Below are positions 52,718-62,602 of a stretch of 64,000 nt of DNA, piece by piece. The first letter of the stretch is position 1. The number at the start of each line of letters is the position of its first letter. The DNA comes from Alteromonas gilva. GTDB lineage: Bacteria > Pseudomonadota > Gammaproteobacteria > Enterobacterales > Alteromonadaceae. The notes beneath the pieces were generated by a model. The model had not been told where the DNA came from and ran no database searches. It worked only from the letters and a program-made list of their open reading frames with translations. Made by a program: the position numbers and the translations under genes. The stretch lies in the NCBI RefSeq assembly GCF_028595265.1, contig NZ_JAQQXP010000003.1, forward strand, positions 186,001-250,000, written 5' to 3'.

Positions 52718-54397
52718 TTAAAACTGTGCGCGTTGCAGATAGCTTTGCAGTCTGTTCCAGGTGATTACACCGCATATCTCGTCGGGCTGATTGTCTTCAT
52801 ATATAAACACTGCACCAGAGCGGGTGCTTTTCAGTAGCTCGTAAACTTCTGCCAGGGTGGCCTGGGCAGATACACCGCTCATGGTTTGATAACTGATAGG
52901 ATCGGCATGCCGGTCCAGGCTGACATCATAGTGGACCCAGGAATACTTGATGTCTAACTCAAACTTATTTTGCTGAATGACCGTCAGTGTTGGGGCATCG
53001 GCGAGCACTTTCTGCAATGCCGACTCCGGCGCATCATAGAACAATTTATAATCGGTATCCATGGCAGCCAATACACCGGTTTTTTCTAATGACTCACGAA
53101 TAGACGTAATGGCATAGGGGAGCTTTTGAAAATCTAACTGCTGAATAAAGATAGAACGGTTACCTAAAAATTGTGTGGCCGTGACGTAGGCCGGCACAAT
53201 CACCAGAATTGCCGGTAATATAATTTCCGGCCGGTAGGACAGTTCCATGACCGCCGACAGCGCGGCCAGTGGCGCATGTAATACGGCAGTGAGCATGCCT
53301 GCAATGCCAAGTAATGCAAAGCTGCTGGTAAAGTCATCAACCGGCAACCAATAGGATACGGGGAACAATAATACCGCCCCTGCCAGCATGCCAATCACCA
53401 TCACCGGGCCAATGATGCCCCCTGGTATGCCCAATCCTATGGCACAAACGGCGAGTAAGAATTTCATCAGCAAAATAATCACTAACATAAGTACGCTGGG
53501 GTGCGATGAGAAAAGCGCGTTAATATCTTCAAAGCTGGCGCCTAATGCGTCGGGCATTAATGCGCCGCCCATCGCAGTCAGTAACCCGGCAAGCAATAAC
53601 CGGTTAATCATGGATACCCGGCGAAAGGCAGTCATTATCGACATTAACAAGTGGTTAAATAGCGTGGCCAGCACCCCCAGCAGGCAGCCAAAGATGATCA
53701 GGTAGAGATACAGCCACTGGCTAAAGGAAGAAAACGAAAAGTACGCCAGCTCGTTGCCTTCACCAAATACAATCCGGGTAATCACCGAGCCGCAGGCCGC
53801 AGCCAGCATAACCGGCACAAATACGTGGATTTTATATTCCCGCAGCACCACTTCCATTACGAATATTACGGCTGCAAACGGGGTATTAAACGATGCAGAG
53901 ATACCCGCTGCGATACCACATCCTGCTAAGGTTCTTATACTGTTCTGCGGCAGTTTCAGGAGTTGACCAAATAAGCTGCTGCCAGCTGCACCAAGATGGA
54001 CAGACGGGCCTTCACGGCCGACAACGAAGCCGCCGGCGAGTGCAAACATACCGCCAAAAAACTGGTTGAATGTGGTTCGCCAGGGAATATGGCCGTAGTG
54101 TTGTTTTACCCGGTGGATAACAAACGGAATGCCCAGCCGGTAGTGTTTAAAACCGGTGATAAACGCAAACAATAAAATCAGTATAACCGCGGCCACAGGC
54201 ATAATGAGCCAGATAAGAGTCTGACTGAGTCCAAAGGACGCCAGCATGGCAACCCCACTGTTTTGCAGCCAGTCGATACCCAATCTGAACAATACAATTA
54301 ACAGCGCTGAGGTGACTCCGGCAAAAATGCCCAGCAGACATACCTGAATAGAGGTTCTTGGGTGGGCCAGTTCATGTCGCAGCGCGCGCAGGTGCAT
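52718..54397 (-). CDS. ClC-type chloride channel or H+/Cl- exchanger
   Basis: 559 residues. About 18 membrane segments occupy residues 1-420. The selectivity sequences GREGPSVHLG (about 126-135), GIPGGIIGP and a conserved Tyr near the end of helix R identify ClC. A C-terminal cytoplasmic part (about 430-555) contains tandem CBS-like motifs (TLAEVYELLKSTRSGAVFIYED), usual in channel-type members. The exchanger glutamate is present in GREGP, which favours H+/Cl- exchange. Confidence 0.9.
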   Translation of the reverse strand: MHLRALRHELAHPRTSIQVCLLGIFAGVTSALLIVLFRLGIDWLQNSGVAMLASFGLSQTLIWLIMPVAAVILILLFAFITGFKHYRLGIPFVIHRVKQHYGHIPWRTTFNQFFGGMFALAGGFVVGREGPSVHLGAAGSSLFGQLLKLPQNSIRTLAGCGIAAGISASFNTPFAAVIFVMEVVLREYKIHVFVPVMLAAACGSVITRIVFGEGNELAYFSFSSFSQWLYLYLIIFGCLLGVLATLFNHLLMSIMTAFRRVSMINRLLLAGLLTAMGGALMPDALGASFEDINALFSSHPSVLMLVIILLMKFLLAVCAIGLGIPGGIIGPVMVIGMLAGAVLLFPVSYWLPVDDFTSSFALLGIAGMLTAVLHAPLAALSAVMELSYRPEIILPAILVIVPAYVTATQFLGNRSIFIQQLDFQKLPYAITSIRESLEKTGVLAAMDTDYKLFYDAPESALQKVLADAPTLTVIQQNKFELDIKYSWVHYDVSLDRHADPISYQTMSGVSAQATLAEVYELLKSTRSGAVFIYEDNQPDEICGVITWNRLQSYLQRAQF

Positions 54398-54552
54398 AGG
54401 AGAAAACAGCTCTGAAAAATTAGTTTAAATATTAACACAAGGTATTGGTTTGCAAAGCGTTGAGCAAGCTTTTCGCGGCAACTTTAGGAGGAATGATTGA
54501 ATATTTGTGTTAAAACGGGCAAAGTGCGGTTTTTGGTCTCTTTGAAACGGTT

Positions 54553-55269
54553 ATGCACTTATCTGAAATTCCTCAGCGTCTCGGCCAAACCCGAACCATC
54601 GTGTTGCTAGGGGCCAGTTTGCTGGGGATGTTGGTATTTGGTTTCATCCTGGCCAATGTTGAGCGCCAGCGTTTGCTCGACAAAACGGCCCATTTGAGTC
54701 ATTCAGTGGCCAATTTACGTGCTGAAAATGAGCAGCTACAAACCGAGTCGAATCAACTTAAGGTCAAACTTGAGTTGGCACAATTGCGCAGCGAGCAGTT
54801 AAAGCAAGACGTAGTCAGGTTACAGGAAGACATTTTTAATCTTCAGACCGATAAAGCCTTTTACCAGCATGTGGTCGCGCCAGAGACTACCCAGGACGGC
54901 TTTTTTATTGACGGGCTTGAGTTATTTGCGACTGCAACCGAAGGTTACTACCGGATCACCATGGTATTGCTGCAGCAGCGCTCTGTGAGTGCAGTAGTTA
55001 AAGGAGAGCTGGCGATATCCGTAACCGGCAATGACAATGGCCAGCATAAAGTATTGTCTTCAGCCACCGACGGGATTTTACCTGAAGGCGATATGGCCTA
55101 TGCCTTTAAATACTTTCAGCCGGTCACCTTGTACCTGCAGCTACCGCAGGGCTTCAGCCCCCAATCTATTACGTTATCAACGTCAGTGTTTCAATATAAA
55201 CGTTTGCGCGGTGAGTATGAGCGCATCTATAGCTGGCAGGATATCCTTGTATCTTCATCATCATCATGA
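54553..55269 (+). CDS. DUF6776-like inner-membrane coiled-coil protein
   Basis: 238 residues. One membrane helix (about 16-35, IVLLGASLLGMLVFGFILA) is followed by a long coiled coil (about 40-100, ENEQLQTESNQLKVKLELAQLRSEQLKQ) and a periplasmic beta domain. The pattern fits the family I recall as DUF6776 of gammaproteobacteria. The function is unknown. Overall shape resembles other envelope adaptor proteins. Confidence 0.72.
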   Translation: MHLSEIPQRLGQTRTIVLLGASLLGMLVFGFILANVERQRLLDKTAHLSHSVANLRAENEQLQTESNQLKVKLELAQLRSEQLKQDVVRLQEDIFNLQTDKAFYQHVVAPETTQDGFFIDGLELFATATEGYYRITMVLLQQRSVSAVVKGELAISVTGNDNGQHKVLSSATDGILPEGDMAYAFKYFQPVTLYLQLPQGFSPQSITLSTSVFQYKRLRGEYERIYSWQDILVSSSSS

Positions 55270-55280
55270 TGTAAACCGGA

Positions 55281-56819
55281 TTACATCCAGGCCGGTTTGT
55301 TAACCTCCACTTCGTGCAATATTTTTTGAACCAGCGGGGCAGCAACCTGTTCTGGCACAAAGGGGACCTTTACCTTACCGCTGGCTAATACAAATTCCAG
55401 CGTCACCAGTTTACGCTGGCGCATCAGTATGTTTTGTTTAATGATTATCTGTTGCGTCTTCGCCAGAGGGAAGCACCAATAGTCGATACCAATCGTTCCT
55501 TTGCGCACGTACACATACTGTTCATCGCTGCTGATACCCCAGCGCTTATAGTGCAGCACAGTGAGTGTGGCGCTAACGGCCATCAATAATACTGCCGGTA
55601 ATACACCAATGTGCTGCAGATTAAAAATAAGCGAAGCGCTAACCGCCGCATTCAGCGGCAACAGCCAAAAAATGCACTGTCGCCACAGGTAACGGACATC
55701 AATAGGGTGAAAGTCTGCGTGTCTGACCTGCTGGGAAGCAAACACATCGCGGGTCAGTATGTCGGCCTCATCTACGGTTACCGACGGGATCAAGAGTTTA
55801 TTGGTCGCTTTGAGTTCGTTTTGTACTTGCTGACCGGTAACATTTTGTTCAAAAAACAGGTTTACCCGTCCCAGGATCCGGTCCAGCCAATCCTGCTGTT
55901 GCCGGGCAATCTGCACTCGCGACTGCTTCATGCTTACTTCCTGGCGATTTAGCAGGCCACTACGGCGCACGTATTTATTGTCGTGCTTGCTCAGGGTATA
56001 GCCATAAAACATTAAAATGCTGCCAGCAATGGAAAACAACGCCATAAGGATGATCAGCAGCACAGCAATTAATAAGGTCATGACACCCACATACCACAGG
56101 GCTACCGCTTGCTCGCCGAGTAACGCTTCCACCTGGGGACGAAGGCGATTCATCTGACTGAAAATGAAGCTCGAAATTTGATCGTAAAACGGTGCAAGGG
56201 TGCCCAGCAATATCCACATGCGGTTATTGGTGATACCGTGCAACACCAGATCGCCGATGGTACGGCGGTTAAGCACCTCTCCTTCCTGGTTAGCATCAAC
56301 TGGTGTAGCTGCTTGCGGCAATTCTTGCTGGCGGTTCGCCCGGGCCTGCATAATCGTCGTCTTGATATGGCGGGCGTACTCATCGGAGACACCAACAAAC
56401 TGTGCCTCTTGCTTTGATGAACCAGCCGTGTCCAGGGTAACGATAAGCAGATCTTTCGGGCGAAAGTAAATCGGCTGGTCGAACTTTATATTCTGAATGC
56501 GTTCAAAGGGCAGATCGGTAAAGGTACGGTCGAAAACCCCCGAGCGGATAGAGATGCCCTGTGCCGTAATGCAAAACTGAAAAAACAAAAAGCGCAATAC
56601 CGCGACAACAAGCAGTCCACACCCCAGCCCCAGCACAACCAGGGGCAGCCACTGAGAGTCCAGTAATTTATGTCCGCCGACCAGGTAAGCGGGTACAATG
56701 TAAATGGCGAAACTGACCGTGTGCTTTAGTTGAAACCATAAAAAGTGGATGACCGACCAGGGGGACACGCGACGCCAATCGCTGTTTTCTGCCTGAGAGA
56801 CTTCTGAAGAGGTATGCAT
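55281..56819 (-). CDS. bacterial PH-domain membrane protein, YdbT type
   Basis: 512 residues with pairs of membrane helices (near 25-45, 60-85, 215-270 and 375-420) alternating with cytoplasmic bPH2 domains. Clues are FCITAQGISIRSGVFDRTFTDLPFERIQNIKF, YVRRSGLLNRQEVSMKQSRVQ and YVRKGTIGIDYWCFPLAKTQQI, three repeats of the same beta module. Its partner gene at 56821 ends 1 base before it starts. YdbS/YdbT pairs are implicated in envelope function or peptide resistance; the exact role is unknown. Confidence 0.82.
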   Translation of the reverse strand: MHTSSEVSQAENSDWRRVSPWSVIHFLWFQLKHTVSFAIYIVPAYLVGGHKLLDSQWLPLVVLGLGCGLLVVAVLRFLFFQFCITAQGISIRSGVFDRTFTDLPFERIQNIKFDQPIYFRPKDLLIVTLDTAGSSKQEAQFVGVSDEYARHIKTTIMQARANRQQELPQAATPVDANQEGEVLNRRTIGDLVLHGITNNRMWILLGTLAPFYDQISSFIFSQMNRLRPQVEALLGEQAVALWYVGVMTLLIAVLLIILMALFSIAGSILMFYGYTLSKHDNKYVRRSGLLNRQEVSMKQSRVQIARQQQDWLDRILGRVNLFFEQNVTGQQVQNELKATNKLLIPSVTVDEADILTRDVFASQQVRHADFHPIDVRYLWRQCIFWLLPLNAAVSASLIFNLQHIGVLPAVLLMAVSATLTVLHYKRWGISSDEQYVYVRKGTIGIDYWCFPLAKTQQIIIKQNILMRQRKLVTLEFVLASGKVKVPFVPEQVAAPLVQKILHEVEVNKPAWM

Positions 56820-56820
56820 T

Positions 56821-57348
56821 TTAATCTCTGGTCAGGTCAGAATGGTCTAACACAAATTGTCTCAAGCGTTCAGCAACGTCTTTTGGCAGGCCCGGAATTG
56901 CCAGCGTGTGGTCGCTGCCGCCAGCGGAATACACCTTTAATGTTGCCAGACCAAAATAACGCTCAAAAGGCCCGCGCTGAATGTCGATATGTTGAATACG
57001 CAGCACCGGTTGGCAAATCACCTTTTTAAAAAATAAGCCTTTATAAAGAATAATATCCTGCTCGCGGATGGTATAAAAAATCAGCCGGTCAGCAAAAAAG
57101 TGGTAGCCAAAGCTCAGGCTACCAAGGATGAAGACGCCAAACGCGGCAACACTAACGCCAAACTCACCCTCAACAGGTAAGTCATACCAGGGCTGAAGGC
57201 GCACGCCAACGAGAATCACGGTGATAAGGAGTGTGAAAAACACGCAGAGACCGAGATTAAGTATGCGGTAACGGGGCGAGATGGGCTCGGCAGGCAGGCT
57301 CGCCAGACTCGGTAATTCGCTGCTCTGTAGTGGTAAATTAGTAACCAT
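56821..57348 (-). CDS. bacterial PH-domain membrane protein, YdbS type
   Basis: 175 residues: two membrane helices (about 33-52 and 67-88), then one bPH2 domain with FYTIREQDIILYKGLFFKKVICQPVLRIQHIDIQRGPFERYFGLATLKVYSAGG. This wording is typical of YdbS. It forms a two-gene operon with the larger YdbT-like gene, and the two are thought to work as a complex. Confidence 0.85.
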   Translation of the reverse strand: MVTNLPLQSSELPSLASLPAEPISPRYRILNLGLCVFFTLLITVILVGVRLQPWYDLPVEGEFGVSVAAFGVFILGSLSFGYHFFADRLIFYTIREQDIILYKGLFFKKVICQPVLRIQHIDIQRGPFERYFGLATLKVYSAGGSDHTLAIPGLPKDVAERLRQFVLDHSDLTRD

Positions 57349-57610
57349 GTGATTGTCCCTGTCTGGCGTGTTTAACAGTGAATGTCTGCCTACTATAGCA
57401 CCGTGGTACAGCGAGAAGTCCAGGTTTAAATTGTTACTTGTGTTGTCGTGATTGGGTGGACGTGATTTGACATATTAAAACCGTCAACGCATTCATTACA
57501 ACGCCCGACAATATGCGTAACCGGGCAAGCATTTATAAGCGCAAGACGCTCTCCTTCCATTTGCGATAACGAGTGAGGAGAGCGTAACTATATCGGTAAT
57601 TATCAGTGAT

Positions 57611-58501
57611 CTAGTACTGATACTGGTAACCAATATTCCATTGCTTGGCATTTTGTGAGCTATCCACGGCCGCGATACTGCTACTCATATCATAATCGGC
57701 GTAGCCAATATTGACAGAGGAATTATCGTTGAAGAAGTGCGTGGCGCCGACAGAATACCCGTCAGCGTCACCGCTTAGGATGACACCAACATTGAAACTG
57801 GTTCTTTTGGTAAAGTAGAATTCGGCAGCAGCACTGATGGCATCATCATTATAATCTATGTCGTCGCCGTAAATAGTGGCGGTGGCACTAACGCTGATGT
57901 ATTGCTCGGTACCCACCTGAGTGAAGTATTTGGTATTTAAGGTGCTGACGGCAGTATCTTCGTCGGTATTGAATGCAAAACCAAGGTAGTCGTTGTCTTT
58001 TAACGGTACAACATACTCTGCCGTAAAGGTGAACAGGGAGTTGTCGCCGTCAAAAAGGTCACTGGTACTGTCGAAAGACGTATTATATACCGACAGCTTA
58101 AAGTCCTGGGTGATAAAGTAACCCAGCCCAACGGTGACCTGGTCGTTATTATCATTAAAAGATGCACTGCCACTCACTACCCAGTCACTGAACAGGTATT
58201 CACCTCGTACCGCTTGTGAATCCGCATCATCGCTGGAGAGTACTGAGCCACTAACAAAACTCTGTTGGTTGATATACTGAAATTCTTTGTTAGGCCCCAT
58301 GGTGGGACGCGGCGTAAAGTAATACGCTGCGTTAAGGCTCCAGGTATCGGTATTATTTTTTAATAATGTATCCTGCTGCTCAAATTCGCTATTCGTTGCA
58401 GAGTAACTGGCATTCAGAAATGTTTGATAGTTATCTGCGCCGGTTGCACTCATCGACACAATAGCACTGGCAATGGCGTAAAAAGTAATTCGCTTTTGCA
58501 T
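57611..58501 (-). CDS. putative outer-membrane porin (Porin_7-like)
   Basis: 296 residues. A signal peptide (about 1-22) is followed by 14 or so amphipathic strands rich in Asn, Ser and Asp, ending in NIGYQYQY with terminal aromatic Tyr, which supports BAM-mediated insertion. Regular -xYFTxx-, -YFITQDFKLSVY- and -FYFTKRTSFNVGV- strands fit small porins of Alteromonas and Shewanella. The substrate is unknown. It is the only gene of its unit and a MITE-like element lies upstream. Confidence 0.72.
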   Translation of the reverse strand: MQKRITFYAIASAIVSMSATGADNYQTFLNASYSATNSEFEQQDTLLKNNTDTWSLNAAYYFTPRPTMGPNKEFQYINQQSFVSGSVLSSDDADSQAVRGEYLFSDWVVSGSASFNDNNDQVTVGLGYFITQDFKLSVYNTSFDSTSDLFDGDNSLFTFTAEYVVPLKDNDYLGFAFNTDEDTAVSTLNTKYFTQVGTEQYISVSATATIYGDDIDYNDDAISAAAEFYFTKRTSFNVGVILSGDADGYSVGATHFFNDNSSVNIGYADYDMSSSIAAVDSSQNAKQWNIGYQYQY

Positions 58502-58578
58502 AAAAGTTCCTTCTTAGGTAGAGGTGTAAAATCGCTGTGAATGTGGCCTGACATAAATGGTCGGGAGACCGTTATCAC

Positions 58579-58847
58579 TAGGGTCTGTTGACGTTTTGTG
58601 TACAAATTTTGGTCTAAATGAAAGCATTTTAATCGCGAAACAGCCCTGCAGGCCTAGTGGTTCTAAGTCAAAGGGCTGTGACAAAGAGTAAAATGCTTTC
58701 ATAACGACCCCTTCGGGCAGCGACTGTGTGCCATTTATACTGCGTTAACTGTTTTTGATTTAGACCCACTAGACCTGCAAACAGTTGTCTTGTCTAAATG
58801 GCACACAGACCGCTGCAAAAATGAACAGAAAACGTCAACAGACCCTA
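58579..58847. mobile_element. 269-bp MITE-like element with nested inverted repeats
   Basis: Perfect 19-bp terminal inverted repeats TAGGGTCTGTTGACGTTTT (58579-58597) and its complement (58829-58847) flank an interior made of two further inverted repeats. One is TGAAAGCATTTTA...ACAGCCCT against AGGGCTGT...TAAAATGCTTTCA (58617-58702); the other is TGTGTGCCATTTA against TAAATGGCACACA (58725-58806). The outer TA on both sides could be a TA target duplication, as in IS630/Tc1 relatives. No open frame inside looks coding. Confidence 0.8.
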
Positions 58848-59152
58848 ATATGTGCTTTGTATCACACAGGCCGATATACAAATACCCAAAGTTTGATCCA
58901 AGTGTAAGCAACTGTTTCATTCGTAACTTTTAGAAACTCTCAGGCTTATAAACGCGCTAAATAGCGTATTTAACCCTCTGCGGGTGGATTATTATCTTTG
59001 CTGCCAGCGTTTGCAGAGTGACGCAAACCGCCATGCCATACCCATACAAAGCTCGCATGCTAACGGGTACACAATAGTTGATGTATTTACTCAGGTATTA
59101 GATAATAGGGGCAATATCGGCCGAAATGTTTCGGTGTGTGTTTGAGGTGCTT
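58848..59152. other. upstream region of erpA
   Basis: About 300 bases with no gene recognised. The last part contains the ribosome site GAGGTG ahead of ATG 59153. Confidence 0.45.
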
Positions 59153-59497
59153 ATGTCTGTAGAAATGGCGTTACCAATCGACTTTTCGGATGCTGCTGCC
59201 AGTAAGGTGCGGGAGCTTGTGGAAGAAGAAGAAAACTCGAATTTGAAACTGCGGGTATATGTAACAGGCGGTGGCTGTTCGGGATTTCAGTACGGATTTA
59301 CGTTCGATGAGAAGGTTAATGAAGGCGATATGGCCATTGAGAAAAACGATGTCACGCTGGTAGTTGATCCCATGAGCCTGCAGTATCTGGTAGGCGGCAC
59401 GGTAGACTATGTTGATGGTCTTGAGGGATCGCGCTTTTTGGTGAATAACCCTAATGCCACGACCACCTGTGGTTGTGGAGCGAGCTTCAGCGTTTAA
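59153..59497 (+). CDS. erpA: iron-sulfur cluster insertion protein ErpA
   Basis: A-type carrier that delivers [4Fe-4S] clusters, for example to IspG/IspH. 114 residues from ATG 59153 (ribosome site GAGGTG); an earlier GTG-like start at 59126 is not needed. The three cluster cysteines are Cys42 (GGCSGFQY), Cys106 and Cys108 (TTCGCG). The GST-like gene follows 17 bases after the stop, so both may be on one transcript. Confidence 0.93.
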   Translation: MSVEMALPIDFSDAAASKVRELVEEEENSNLKLRVYVTGGGCSGFQYGFTFDEKVNEGDMAIEKNDVTLVVDPMSLQYLVGGTVDYVDGLEGSRFLVNNPNATTTCGCGASFSV

Positions 59498-59514
59498 TGT
59501 AACAGGTGAATACG

Positions 59515-60087
59515 ATGAAACTTTACGGTTCGACAACCTCTCCCTTTGTACGTCGTATTCGGCTGTGTCTTACCGGTAAAGCATATGAGTTCGTTAATAT
59601 GGATATCTTTTCCGGATCGGGACGCGAACTGCTAAGAGCAAAAAATCCCGCATTAAAAGTGCCAATGCTTGAAGATGACGGGCAGATGATATTTGACTCG
59701 CGGGTGATTCACCGCTATCTGCAAGATAAATTTAATCAGGCCCCGCTGAGCTGGGATGAGGAAAACCTGCTCACCCTGATTGATGCGGCCAACGACGCAT
59801 TTGTGCAGCGAATGATGCTGATGCGTTCGGGTATAGCGCACGACGCAGACAAGCTTATCTTTACTTTACAGGATGAGCGCTTCAGTACGACGCTGTCGAC
59901 ATTAGAAAACAGCGTGCAACACGGCGGTTTTGAGCAGTGGAACTACCCGTCGATGTGTTTGTACTGCCTGCTCGACTGGGTGATATTCCGTGAGCTCTAC
60001 AGCTTTGAGGAATACCCAAATCTACATGCTTTCTGGCATGCACATCAAAATACGACCAACGTTGCTGAGACAGATCCCCGACAATAA
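59515..60087 (+). CDS. glutathione S-transferase-like protein
   Basis: 190 residues from ATG 59515 with AGGTGA upstream. The thioredoxin-like half begins MKLYGSTTSPFVRRIRLCL and holds the cis-Pro VPMLEDDGQMIFDSRVIHRYL; a helical C-terminal half follows (about 85-185). The CxxC of glutaredoxin 2 is replaced by SPFV, so a Ser-type GST is more likely. The substrate is unknown. Confidence 0.82.
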   Translation: MKLYGSTTSPFVRRIRLCLTGKAYEFVNMDIFSGSGRELLRAKNPALKVPMLEDDGQMIFDSRVIHRYLQDKFNQAPLSWDEENLLTLIDAANDAFVQRMMLMRSGIAHDADKLIFTLQDERFSTTLSTLENSVQHGGFEQWNYPSMCLYCLLDWVIFRELYSFEEYPNLHAFWHAHQNTTNVAETDPRQ

Positions 60088-60164
60088 CAACCAGCGTTAT
60101 CTGCAGTTATGTTATGCGTCATTACTTGCCGGGGCAACACTGGCTGATAGGGCTACCGGTAATG

Positions 60165-61124
60165 TTAGTAGCCTTTATCAAAGTCAAAAACATAGTTGAG
60201 CGGCGTGTCATTGAGCCATCGCTGTAAGTTGTCATGAAAAACCATCGCCACGTCTGACTCCTTTGAAATAGCCGCGGTATGCTGCGTCACGTAAGTATTA
60301 GGCAGTGTCCAGTAGGGGTGAGTGTCCGGCAATGGCTCCTCAATGAATACATCAAGAACCGCAGCGCGGATGTGCGCCTGAGTTAACGCCGCAATCAGTG
60401 CGTCGTCGTCAATAACAACCCCGCGTCCGGCGTTAATCAGCACACTGTGCTCAGGCATGGCAGCTAAAAAGGGCGCATCGATAAACTTGTGTGTGGCGGG
60501 TGTATCGGGTAATAAACTCACTACATAATCGCAGCGGCGCGCAAAGTCGAGTTTTTGGTGGGGGGTAAATACCGCGTCATATTCATTGCTAGCGTTACCG
60601 CTGCGATTAAGCCCGATAACCTGCATACCAAATACCTTTGCAGCGCTGGCAACTGACGAGGCAATGTGGCCAGCACCGGCTATGCCCAGTGTTTGTCCGG
60701 CCAGGGCGTTGTATTCGGGCGCTTGCCATTTGTTTTCGCCAGCGTCTTGCGCTTGCTTAAAGCCCGCTATATTGCGCGCAAAATAAAGCAGGTAGGCAAA
60801 CACATATTCGCGCATTTGTTGGCCGAAGATACCTTTCACACCAGTGAGTTGATAGTCGCGCTTTGGCGCTCTTAACAGCGGGGCGTTGCCCGCCCAGGTC
60901 GACTGCGCCCATGCTACGTTATGACAGTCATTTATGACCTGTACCAGCAGATCCGGGTCTCCGAGCATGAGTTGGACCTGAGGAGTCTGGATATCTGCGG
61001 GTTGGTCGCTGCACCAACGTATCGACACACAATCGGGAAGCAGCGGTGTCAGCAGTCGTGCGTAGGTTTTACAATCGCGACTTAAAATAGCCAGTCGCCA
61101 GGGGCTGGTTGCGGGCTTCACCAT
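60165..61124 (-). CDS. D-2-hydroxyacid dehydrogenase, NAD(P)-dependent
   Basis: 319 residues. The Rossmann site GIAGAGHIASSVA is at about 150-162. The catalytic set follows: Arg in LINAGRGVVID (about 235), Glu in DVFIEEPLPDTHPYW (about 264) and His in YVTQHTAAIS (about 283). Enzymes of this group reduce glyoxylate, hydroxypyruvate or similar 2-keto acids. It is convergent with the GST-like gene. The substrate cannot be told. Confidence 0.88.
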   Translation of the reverse strand: MVKPATSPWRLAILSRDCKTYARLLTPLLPDCVSIRWCSDQPADIQTPQVQLMLGDPDLLVQVINDCHNVAWAQSTWAGNAPLLRAPKRDYQLTGVKGIFGQQMREYVFAYLLYFARNIAGFKQAQDAGENKWQAPEYNALAGQTLGIAGAGHIASSVASAAKVFGMQVIGLNRSGNASNEYDAVFTPHQKLDFARRCDYVVSLLPDTPATHKFIDAPFLAAMPEHSVLINAGRGVVIDDDALIAALTQAHIRAAVLDVFIEEPLPDTHPYWTLPNTYVTQHTAAISKESDVAMVFHDNLQRWLNDTPLNYVFDFDKGY

Positions 61125-61264
61125 AACAAACGCTTAGCATCTTTCATTAAACAATCTGTGCTTCAGAGCATATCATGATTATGGCGGCATGGCGCTGAGG
61201 CGAATTAATACAATGGGGCTGCTGTCAGCGCAAACACGCATTCACGTGTTTGCGCGCCGTGGGG

Positions 61265-62389
61265 TTAGCTTATGGCTGCAACGTCGTTTTTACCACTTTC
61301 TGCCTGGTAATCGGGATGGTCGCTGTAGCCCTCACGACCACCGCCATACCATTGACTCGGATCGTCAAAAGGCGCCAGCGGGTAATTGTGTTTAAAGCGG
61401 ACAGGTAAATCAGGATTTGTGATCCAGGGGCGGCCAAAGGCTATCATGTCGGCATCACCGTCGGCGATCCGCTGTTCAGCCGTGTCTTTGTCATAGCCGC
61501 AATTACCGATCAACATACCATCGAATACATGTCTGAAATCTTTCAATGTCATGGGCTCACCACGTTCGTGAAAGCCAAATGCCAGGCCGTCCATGACATG
61601 TAAGTAACCTAACTTCAGTTCATTCAGTCGGGTGGCAACAAACATGTAGGTTTCACGGTAGTCATCGGCACCCATGTCATTGAAAACGCCGTTGGGCGAT
61701 AATCGTACGCCAACGTTTTGTGCCGGCCAAACCGTAAGCACAGCTTGCAGTACCTCAGCAAAAAAACGATAGCGGTTTTCCAGGCTGCCACCGTAGTCAT
61801 CGTCGCGCTGGTTGCTGCGGCTATCTAAGAACTGGTTAATGAGATACCCATTGGCGGCGTGCACCTCGATGCCGTCGAAGCCTGCTTCTTTAGCATTTAC
61901 TGCTGCCTGACGATAATCCTCAACCGTCCGCTTGATATCCTCTGCGGTCATGGCCTTTGGCACTTCAAAGGCTTTTTTACCTGTACTCGTATGGATTTCA
62001 CTGCCGTCACTGATGGCCACGGCGGAGGCCGACAACGGTAATTCGCCGTTATGAAAGTCACTATGGGAAGCACGGCCTGTATGCCACATTTGCAGGATCA
62101 TTTTACTGCCGGCTTTGTGCACTCTGTCGGTGATACTACGCCAACCGGCGACCATTTCGTCAGTATAAATACCCGGGGCATCGACCCAGCCATTGCCTTC
62201 GGGCGAAATACTTGTGGCTTCACTGATCAGTAAACCCCCCGATGCGCGCTGGGTGTAGTAATCGCCCATAATCGTATTTGGCACGCGGTCTGGACCAGCG
62301 CGTCCACGAGTGAGAGGGGCGAGCACCATTCTGTTGTTAAGCTCAGTACCAGCCCAGTTAATAGTAGAAAAAAGATTCGATTCGGACAC
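61265..62389 (-). CDS. old yellow enzyme family alkene reductase (NemA-like)
   Basis: FMN enzyme reducing activated C=C bonds such as N-ethylmaleimide and nitrate esters. 374 residues starting with GTG 62389, preferred because AAGGAG lies 5 bases upstream; the frame opens 21 codons earlier without support. Motifs: MVLAPLTRGRAGP, LQMWHTGRASHSDF, EVHAANGYLINQFLDSRSNQRDDDYGG (His/Asn pair and FMN contacts) and MIAFGRPWITNPDL. Usually detoxifies electrophiles. Confidence 0.9.
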   Translation of the reverse strand: MSESNLFSTINWAGTELNNRMVLAPLTRGRAGPDRVPNTIMGDYYTQRASGGLLISEATSISPEGNGWVDAPGIYTDEMVAGWRSITDRVHKAGSKMILQMWHTGRASHSDFHNGELPLSASAVAISDGSEIHTSTGKKAFEVPKAMTAEDIKRTVEDYRQAAVNAKEAGFDGIEVHAANGYLINQFLDSRSNQRDDDYGGSLENRYRFFAEVLQAVLTVWPAQNVGVRLSPNGVFNDMGADDYRETYMFVATRLNELKLGYLHVMDGLAFGFHERGEPMTLKDFRHVFDGMLIGNCGYDKDTAEQRIADGDADMIAFGRPWITNPDLPVRFKHNYPLAPFDDPSQWYGGGREGYSDHPDYQAESGKNDVAAIS

Positions 62390-62602
62390 AGATACTCCTT
62401 GGGTTGCCTTGGTTACGGCGTCGTTGTTAATTATCCGGCGTAAGATACGCATAAAAGCCGCATTTAGATTGTTGGCGTGTTGCCATTGAATACAGGAGAA
62501 ATGGGGGTGGCTACGTCGAATTCAATAAGAGTGTAAAAAGAGTGGTGACCACAGTGGCAACAATCAACGAGAGTTACAGGCTGCGAATATCTGGTATTGC
62601 GC

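Noticed and set aside
58735..58920. Small frame inside the MITE-like element
   Set aside because: It arises from inverted repeats and crosses the element end; no ribosome site.
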